Part shown: positions 1 to 5,878 of the stretch, in pieces
Numbering within the stretch: the stretch's first letter is position 1
Layout of the letters: every line of letters starts with the position of its first letter
From: an uncultured Janibacter sp.
Lineage (GTDB): Bacteria > Actinomycetota > Actinomycetes > Actinomycetales > Dermatophilaceae
Length of the DNA stretch: 5,878 nt
Direction of reading: 5' to 3'
Assembly: GCA_946222495.1 (NCBI GenBank)
Contig: CAMICF010000190.1
Span: 1-5,878, forward strand
Position numbers and translations under genes: made by a program
Notes under the pieces: model-generated
Database searches by the model: none
What the model saw: only the letters and a program-made list of their open reading frames with translations
What the model was told of the DNA's origin: nothing

Positions 1-28
1 GGTCCCGCCCCTTCGGTACCGACCTCGG

Positions 29-2404
<2,376 letters not shown>

Positions 2405-2408
2405 CGGG

Positions 2409-2418
2409 TCCTCCTTTT
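2409..2418 (-). promoter_or_regulatory. Strong Shine-Dalgarno of pnp
   Basis: On the minus strand this reads AAAAGGAGGA, a near-perfect match to the 16S anti-Shine-Dalgarno, followed by CCCG and then the ATG at 2404-2402. It settles the pnp start codon. The 3' part of the site is also the 5' arm of a perfect 7-bp stem (2393-2412) whose loop contains the ATG, so ribosome access may depend on RNA folding. Confidence 0.88.
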
Positions 2419-2457
2419 CTCTCTACGTACCAGGACATCGTCGTTGTGCCCCGGTGG

Positions 2458-2489
2458 TGTCTTCTGTCGTGCCAGTCTTCAGTTGTGCC
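2458..2489 (-). repeat. Tandem imperfect 16-nt repeat in the pnp leader
   Basis: Two adjacent 16-nt units, 2458-2473 and 2474-2489, match at 13 of 16 positions. In mRNA sense the units are GGCACAACTGAAGACT and GGCACGACAGAAGACA. They lie between the GC-rich hairpin at 2488-2506 and the pnp ribosome binding site. A third GGCACAAC occurs out of register at 2443-2450. The function is unknown; possibilities are an RNA-protein binding site or a chance local duplication. Confidence 0.5.
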
Positions 2490-2506
2490 GGGGGCGAGAC
2501 CCCCGG
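2488..2506 (-). terminator. GC-rich hairpin upstream of pnp (terminator-like or RNase III-type stem)
   Basis: CCGGGGG (2488-2494) and CCCCCGG (2500-2506) form a perfect 7-bp stem with a five-base loop. No run of T follows on the minus strand, so a textbook intrinsic terminator is not shown. In the rpsO-pnp gap of other bacteria, comparable stems act as partial terminators or as RNase III processing sites, and either role is possible here. Confidence 0.5.
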
Positions 2507-2516
2507 ATACGCGAGA

Positions 2517-2544
2517 AGCGGTCCCCGGATGGTTGGGAACCGCT
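2517..2544 (-). terminator. Hairpin just downstream of rpsO
   Basis: AGCGGT (2517-2522) pairs with ACCGCT (2539-2544) and CCC (2523-2525) with GGG (2535-2537), leaving one bulged base at 2538 and a nine-base loop. It starts 13 nt after the rpsO stop codon. On the minus strand it is followed by TCTCG rather than a T-tract, so it may be a weak terminator, a 3'-end stabilising stem, or part of a processing site between rpsO and pnp. Confidence 0.5.
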
Positions 2545-2557
2545 CGACGCGTTGTCC

Positions 2558-2827
2558 TTATCGGCGAAGGCCGAGGCGCTTGATCAGCGCACGGTAGCGC
2601 TCGATGTCCGTGCTCTCCAGGTACCGCAGGAGGCGACGGCGCTTACCCACGAGGAGCAGGAGACCACGACGGCTGTGGTGGTCGTGCTTGTGGTCCCGCG
2701 AGTGCTCGGTGAGGTCCTTGATGCGCTGGGTGAGCATCGCGACCTGGACCTCCGGGGAGCCGGTGTCGCCCTCGGTGGTGCCGAAATCGGCCATGATCTG
2801 CTTCTTGACGTCAGCGGTCAGCGGCAT
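2558..2827 (-). CDS. rpsO: 30S ribosomal protein S15
   Basis: Encodes an 89-residue protein, exactly the usual S15 length. S15 is a primary 16S rRNA-binding protein of the small-subunit platform and also contributes to an intersubunit bridge. Family signatures are present: DTGSPEVQVA at 21-30, the HKHDHHSRRGL segment at 46-56 that carries conserved rRNA-contacting residues, and the C-terminal RLGLRR. The ATG at 2827-2825 gives the family N-terminus MPLTAD. An AAGGAG lies 12 nt upstream (2840-2845), a somewhat long spacing. Stop is TAA. It is followed on the same strand by pnp after 153 bp, the widely conserved rpsO-pnp order. S15 represses its own translation in several bacteria through different leader folds; whether the leader here does so cannot be read off directly. 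Confidence 0.99.
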   Translation of the reverse strand: MPLTADVKKQIMADFGTTEGDTGSPEVQVAMLTQRIKDLTEHSRDHKHDHHSRRGLLLLVGKRRRLLRYLESTDIERYRALIKRLGLRR

Positions 2828-2839
2828 GCTGCGACACTG

Positions 2840-2845
2840 CTCCTT
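2840..2845 (-). promoter_or_regulatory. Shine-Dalgarno of rpsO (long spacing)
   Basis: The minus strand reads AAGGAG here, with 12 nt between it and the ATG. It is the only good candidate near the start. The spacing is longer than the usual 5-9 nt, so local folding of the leader could matter for initiation. Confidence 0.65.
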
Positions 2846-2925
2846 CTCTGGGTTGTTGCGCGGCGCGCCCGGGCTGGTTCACCGGGGCTCTGTGGATCCG
2901 CGGCCGATCGAACGGCAACCCGTGC

Positions 2926-2931
2926 AGATTA
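2926..2931 (-). promoter_or_regulatory. Candidate -10 element of the rpsO(-pnp) promoter
   Basis: The minus strand reads TAATCT, fitting the actinobacterial TANNNT pattern. It would place the transcript start near 2919 and give a leader of roughly 90 nt before rpsO. No convincing -35 is seen at 17-18 bp. The hexamer overlaps the right arm of the 32-nt palindrome at 2927-2958, so a protein binding that palindrome would block it. Confidence 0.4.
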
Positions 2932-2958
2932 GCAGCGGTGAGCACACCGCCCCTAATC
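2927..2958. repeat. 32-nt nested palindrome between lpdA and rpsO
   Basis: The outer arms GATTAG (2927-2932) and CTAATC (2953-2958) and the inner arms GCGGTG (2935-2940) and CACCGC (2945-2950) are each perfect complements. They are separated by a 2x2 mismatch and a four-base loop. The element begins 25 nt after the lpdA stop codon. It could be the lpdA transcript terminator (without a T-tract, as is common in high-GC actinobacteria) or an operator overlapping the rpsO promoter. The dyad itself is certain; its role is not. Confidence 0.6.
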
Positions 2959-2983
2959 CGGCACGAAGGGAGGGGCGTCCGGG

Positions 2984-4381
2984 TCAGAGGTTGATCATGT
3001 GCCCGGCGATGCCCTCGACGGCCTCCTTGACCGCCTCGGACAGGGTCGGGTGCGCGAAGACGTTGCGCGCGACCTCGTCGGCGGTGAGGTCCCACTTCTG
3101 CGCGAGGGTGAGGACCGGCAGCAGCTCGGTGACGTCCGGGCCGATCATGTGGGCGCCGATGATCTCGTTGTACTGCGCGTCGGCGACGACCTTGACGAAG
3201 CCGACCGCGTCGCCGAGACCCATGGCCTTGCCGTTGGCGGTGAAGGGGAAGGTCGACGTCTTGACGTCGTACCCCTTCTCCTTCGCCTGCTCCTCGCTGT
3301 AGCCGAAGGAGCCGATCTGCGGGTGGCAGTAGGTGGCGCGCGGGATGAAGTCGTACTCGACCGGCATCGTCTCCTCGCCGGACATGTGCTCGGCGGCGAC
3401 GACGCCCTGTGCCTCGGCGACGTGGGCGAGCATGAGCTTCGCCGTGCAGTCACCGATCGCGTAGACGTTCTCGACGTTGGTGCGGCAGTACTCGTCGATC
3501 GCGATGGCCCCGCGATCGGTGAGCTCGACACCGATGGACTCGAGGCCGAAGCCCTCGACCCGGGGCGCGAAGCCGATCGCGGAGAGGAGGCGGTCGGCCT
3601 CGAGGACCTGGGCGTCTCCCCCCTTCGCCGGGGTGACGGTGACCTTGACGCCAGAGCCGGTGTCCTCGACGGACTCGACCTTGGTGCTCGTCATGACCGT
3701 GACGCCGAGCTTCTTGTAGTGCTTGGCCAGCTCCTTGGACACGGCCGCGTCCTCGGTGGGGACCATGCGGTCGAGGAACTCGACGATCGTCACTTCGACG
3801 CCGAAGTTCTTCAGGACGTAGGCGAACTCGACACCGATCGCACCGGAGCCGGCGATGATGATCGAGTCCGGGAGGTCGGCGTCGAGGATCTGCTCCTCGT
3901 AGGTGACGACGTTGTCGCTGAGCTCGACGCCCGGGAGCATCTTCGTCGTCGCACCGCTGGCGACGATGAGCTTGTCGAAGCTGACCTGCTTGGTCTCGCC
4001 GTCGTTGAGCGCCACGTCGACCGTGTTGCCGGAGGTGATGGTGCCCCAGCCGTCGATCTCGGTGATCTTGTTCTTCTTCATGAGGAAGTGGACGCCCTTG
4101 ACGATGCCGTCGCTCACCTGGCGGGAGCGCGCGTGCGTCGGCCCGTAGGACATCGTGGCGTCGCCCTCGATGCCGAACTTCTTCTTGTCGTGGGTCAGCG
4201 TGTGCGACAGCTCGGCGCTCTTGATGAGGGCCTTGCTCGGGATGCACCCGACGTTGAGGCAGACACCGCCCCAGTACTTCTTCTCCACGACGGCCACGCT
4301 CTTTCCGAGCTGTGCGGCACGGATCGCCGCCACATAACCACCGGGTCCAGCACCGAGTACAACGACGTCGAAATCAGCCAT
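2984..4381 (-). CDS. lpdA: Dihydrolipoyl dehydrogenase (E3 component of 2-oxoacid dehydrogenases)
   Basis: Encodes a 465-residue cytoplasmic flavoprotein disulfide reductase that reoxidises dihydrolipoyl groups of the pyruvate, 2-oxoglutarate and branched-chain dehydrogenase complexes with NAD+. Motifs in order: FAD-binding GAGPGG (10-15); redox-active disulfide C41/C46 in the CLNVGC segment, followed by IPSK; NAD-binding GSGAIG (178-183); second FAD motif YAIGD (307-311); and the C-terminal dimerisation domain with the active-site dyad H444 and E449 in HPTLSE. It closely resembles mycobacterial Lpd in length and in blocks such as the C-terminal GHMINL. The start MADFDVVVLG is preferred over an in-frame ATG six codons upstream (4399) because family members begin just before the FAD motif and no Shine-Dalgarno precedes the upstream ATG. 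Stop is TGA. No lipoyl domain is fused. No acyltransferase or E1 gene is adjacent; it stands between divergent cstA and the rpsO-pnp pair. Confidence 0.98.
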   Translation of the reverse strand: MADFDVVVLGAGPGGYVAAIRAAQLGKSVAVVEKKYWGGVCLNVGCIPSKALIKSAELSHTLTHDKKKFGIEGDATMSYGPTHARSRQVSDGIVKGVHFLMKKNKITEIDGWGTITSGNTVDVALNDGETKQVSFDKLIVASGATTKMLPGVELSDNVVTYEEQILDADLPDSIIIAGSGAIGVEFAYVLKNFGVEVTIVEFLDRMVPTEDAAVSKELAKHYKKLGVTVMTSTKVESVEDTGSGVKVTVTPAKGGDAQVLEADRLLSAIGFAPRVEGFGLESIGVELTDRGAIAIDEYCRTNVENVYAIGDCTAKLMLAHVAEAQGVVAAEHMSGEETMPVEYDFIPRATYCHPQIGSFGYSEEQAKEKGYDVKTSTFPFTANGKAMGLGDAVGFVKVVADAQYNEIIGAHMIGPDVTELLPVLTLAQKWDLTADEVARNVFAHPTLSEAVKEAVEGIAGHMINL

Positions 4382-4388
4382 GCGACAC

Positions 4389-4394
4389 AGCCTA
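4389..4394 (-). promoter_or_regulatory. Candidate -10 element of lpdA (leaderless start)
   Basis: The minus strand reads TAGGCT, matching TANNNT, exactly 7 nt before the lpdA ATG. Transcription would then begin at or next to the A of the start codon, giving a leaderless mRNA. That agrees with the lack of a recognisable Shine-Dalgarno. A TTGTCG (4414-4419) resembling a -35 lies 19 bp upstream, slightly far. Confidence 0.45.
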
Positions 4395-4407
4395 GTCATT
4401 GGTGCGT

Positions 4408-4413
4408 TACCTT
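4408..4413 (+). promoter_or_regulatory. Weak candidate -10 element of cstA
   Basis: TACCTT fits TANNNT and would give a start near 4420 with a leader of about 37 nt. No good -35 is visible 17 bp upstream. It abuts the possible lpdA -35 on the other strand, so the two divergent promoters may overlap. Confidence 0.25.
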
Positions 4414-4429
4414 CGACAAGTAGTCCGGA

Positions 4430-4443
4430 TCACACAGGTGTGA
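4430..4443. promoter_or_regulatory. Perfect 14-bp dyad in the lpdA-cstA divergent promoter region
   Basis: TCACAC and GTGTGA arms flank a central AG. The dyad lies just upstream of the cstA Shine-Dalgarno and about 50 bp upstream of the lpdA start, a place where a dimeric regulator could affect one or both genes. The half-sites TCACA/TGTGA resemble those of CRP-family sites, but they are in the reverse (everted) order and closely spaced, so this is not a standard CRP site. The candidate operator role is inferred from symmetry and position only. Confidence 0.45.
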
Positions 4444-4445
4444 GC

Positions 4446-4453
4446 AGAGGAAG
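4446..4453 (+). promoter_or_regulatory. Shine-Dalgarno of cstA
   Basis: AGAGGAAG lies just before the ATG at 4457, with six bases between GAGG and the start codon. It supports this ATG as the cstA start. Confidence 0.75.
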
Positions 4454-4456
4454 AGC

Positions 4457-5878
4457 ATGAGCAAGAAGGCCGAGCGTGACGCCGTCACGACGTCGCGAGA
4501 TGGCGCCCAGCGGGTCCGAACGAACCCGGATCGCCCCCCGGTGGCGGTGCGCTCCCCGCACCTGATCACCGGCCGGGAGAAGGCCGTCTTCGGCGTCATC
4601 GCCCTCCTCGGCGCCGTCGGCTGGGCGATGATCGCCGTCGTCCGCGGCGAGCACGTGAGCGCCGTCTGGTTCGTCTTCGCCGCCGTCTGCACCTACATCA
4701 TCGGCTACCGCTTCTACGCCCGGCTCATCGAGTACAAGGTGCTCAAGCCCAAGGACGAGCGCGCCACCCCCGCAGAGGAGTTCGAGAACGGCAAGGACTT
4801 CCTGCCCACCGACCGACGCGTGCTCTTCGGTCACCACTTCGCGGCCATCGCCGGCGCGGGACCGCTCGTCGGCCCGGTCCTCGCGGCCCAGATGGGCTAC
4901 CTGCCGGGCACGCTGTGGATCGTCTTCGGTGTCGTCTTCGCCGGTGCCGTGCAGGACTACATGGTCCTCCACCTCTCCATCCGTCGCGGTGGACGCAGCC
5001 TCGGCCAGATGGCCCGGGACGAGCTCGGCCGGGTCGGCGGCACCGCCGCCATCCTCGGCGTCCTCGCGATCATGCTCATCCTCATCGCCGTCCTCGGCAT
5101 CGTCGTCATCGGCGCCCTGGCCAACTCGCCGTGGGGTGTCTTCTCCATCGCGATGACGATCCCGATCGCCCTCTTCATGGGCGTCTACATGCGCTTCCTC
5201 CGCCCCGGCGCGATCGGCGAGGTCTCCCTCATCGGCGTCGTCCTCCTCGTCGCGGCGATCATCGGCGGCGGCTGGATCTCCGACCACCCCACGCTCTCGG
5301 ACGTCTTCACCCTCGAGCCGATCACGCTCGCCTGGCTGCTCATCGGGTACGGGTTCGCCGCCTCGGTCCTCCCCGTCTGGCTGCTCCTCGCCCCCCGCGA
5401 CTACCTCTCGACGTACATGAAGGTCGGGACGATCGCCCTCCTCGCCATCGGCATCCTCGTCGCCCGCCCCGAGGTGCAGATGCCCGCCGTCACCGAGTTC
5501 GCCTCCAGCGGTACCGGGCCGGCCTTCGCCGGGTCCCTCTTCCCCTTCCTCTTCATCACCATCGCGTGCGGCGCCCTCTCCGGGTTCCACGCCCTGATCT
5601 CCTCCGGCACCACCCCGAAGCTCATCGAGAAGGAGAGCCAGGCCCGCTTCATCGGCTACGGCTCGATGCTCACCGAGTCCTTCGTCGCGGTCATGGCGAT
5701 GGTCGCGGCCGTGAGCATCGACCAGCACATCTACTTCGCGATGAACGCGCCGGCGGCCTCGACGGGCGGCGACGCGCAGGGCGCGGCCGACTTCGTCAAC
5801 GGCCTGCCGCTGCTCACCCCCGGTGGCGGCGAGGTGACCCCGATCGACCCGGCGACGCTGCAGCAGGCGGCCGACGGT
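4457..5878 (+). CDS. cstA: Carbon starvation protein CstA, pyruvate/peptide transporter (3' end outside the window)
   Basis: An open frame of 474 codons runs from the ATG to the window edge without a stop. CstA-family proteins are inner-membrane carriers; Escherichia coli members take up pyruvate and have been linked to peptide use during carbon starvation. Visible features: a charged cytoplasmic N-terminus with RPPVAV at 26-31; about eleven hydrophobic segments (roughly 43-62, 68-86, 127-147, 151-170, 195-220, 228-246, 255-273, 289-311, 321-337, 358-380, 400-421); and the conserved block FGHHFAAIAGAGPLVGPVLA at 124-143, followed by the AGAVQDY segment (162-168). Further on are APRDYLSTYMK (312-322) and the STP-like run SSGTTPKLIEKE with ARFIGYGSML. 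Typical members have about 700 residues or more, so roughly a third is missing only because of the window edge. The gene diverges from lpdA with a 75-bp gap. BtsT is a close paralogue and cannot be excluded by name. The substrate is not readable from sequence. Confidence 0.93.
   Translation, partial: MSKKAERDAVTTSRDGAQRVRTNPDRPPVAVRSPHLITGREKAVFGVIALLGAVGWAMIAVVRGEHVSAVWFVFAAVCTYIIGYRFYARLIEYKVLKPKDERATPAEEFENGKDFLPTDRRVLFGHHFAAIAGAGPLVGPVLAAQMGYLPGTLWIVFGVVFAGAVQDYMVLHLSIRRGGRSLGQMARDELGRVGGTAAILGVLAIMLILIAVLGIVVIGALANSPWGVFSIAMTIPIALFMGVYMRFLRPGAIGEVSLIGVVLLVAAIIGGGWISDHPTLSDVFTLEPITLAWLLIGYGFAASVLPVWLLLAPRDYLSTYMKVGTIALLAIGILVARPEVQMPAVTEFASSGTGPAFAGSLFPFLFITIACGALSGFHALISSGTTPKLIEKESQARFIGYGSMLTESFVAVMAMVAAVSIDQHIYFAMNAPAASTGGDAQGAADFVNGLPLLTPGGGEVTPIDPATLQQAADG

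Noticed and set aside
13..22. TCGGTACCGA palindrome downstream of pnp as a terminator
   Set aside because: It is only 10 bp with no loop and no T-tract, and the window ends too soon to judge the pnp 3' region.
4382..4399. Six-codon N-terminal extension of lpdA (MTRLCR)
   Set aside because: No ribosome binding site precedes it, the family N-terminus starts at MADFDVVV, and the extension would overlap the likely -10 element.
2999..4423. 474-codon open frame on the plus strand opposite lpdA
   Set aside because: The same kind of antisense shadow: composition dominated by Asp, Val, Leu, Arg and Gly, no motifs, and fully covered by lpdA with intact catalytic motifs.
4430..4443. Calling the dyad a CRP/GlxR binding site
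   Set aside because: CRP-type sites have TGTGA on the left and TCACA on the right with six bases between. Here the half-sites are in reverse order with a different spacing.
4430..5728. 432-codon open frame on the minus strand opposite cstA
   Set aside because: Its translation is almost wholly Asp/Glu/Gly/Arg/Ala, as expected from the reverse complement of a GC-rich membrane-protein gene. The plus-strand frame has clear CstA motifs and a Shine-Dalgarno.

Overview
The window is high-GC actinobacterial chromosome carrying ordinary core genes. It holds four protein genes. Three are on the minus strand (reading right to left): lpdA, rpsO and pnp. The fourth, cstA, is on the plus strand, diverges from lpdA and runs off the right edge. 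Strong G/C preference at third codon positions, Shine-Dalgarno sequences of the AGGAGG type, TANNNT-type -10 hexamers, and a 465-residue Lpd and 791-residue PNPase of actinobacterial style suggest a Micrococcales-like actinobacterium. The genus cannot be fixed from the sequence alone.

Layout: 1-28 is a short tail downstream of pnp. 29-2404 (minus) is pnp, polynucleotide phosphorylase with the full RNase PH / helical / RNase PH / KH / S1 architecture and a disordered Arg/Gly-rich tail ending in a short tandem repeat. 2405-2557 is the rpsO-pnp intergenic leader, with two GC-rich hairpins, a 16-nt tandem imperfect repeat and a strong ribosome binding site whose start codon lies in a hairpin loop. 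2558-2827 (minus) is rpsO, ribosomal protein S15. 2828-2983 carries the probable rpsO promoter and leader plus a 32-nt nested palindrome just after lpdA. 2984-4381 (minus) is lpdA, dihydrolipoyl dehydrogenase. 4382-4456 is a 75-bp divergent promoter region with a perfect 14-bp dyad. 4457-5878 (plus) is the first 474 codons of cstA, a carbon starvation / pyruvate-peptide transporter.

How the genes relate: rpsO and pnp form the classical translation / RNA-decay pair, which in other bacteria is controlled post-transcriptionally by folded leader RNAs. The intergenic structure here fits that theme. LpdA is the shared E3 subunit of the 2-oxoacid dehydrogenases, and CstA-family proteins take up pyruvate or peptides. 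The divergent lpdA/cstA pair could therefore couple carbon uptake with pyruvate oxidation, which is inference. I see no mobile element, CRISPR array, tRNA, rRNA, toxin-antitoxin or defence system. The points worth a second look are small regulatory structures between the genes, not a new multi-gene system.
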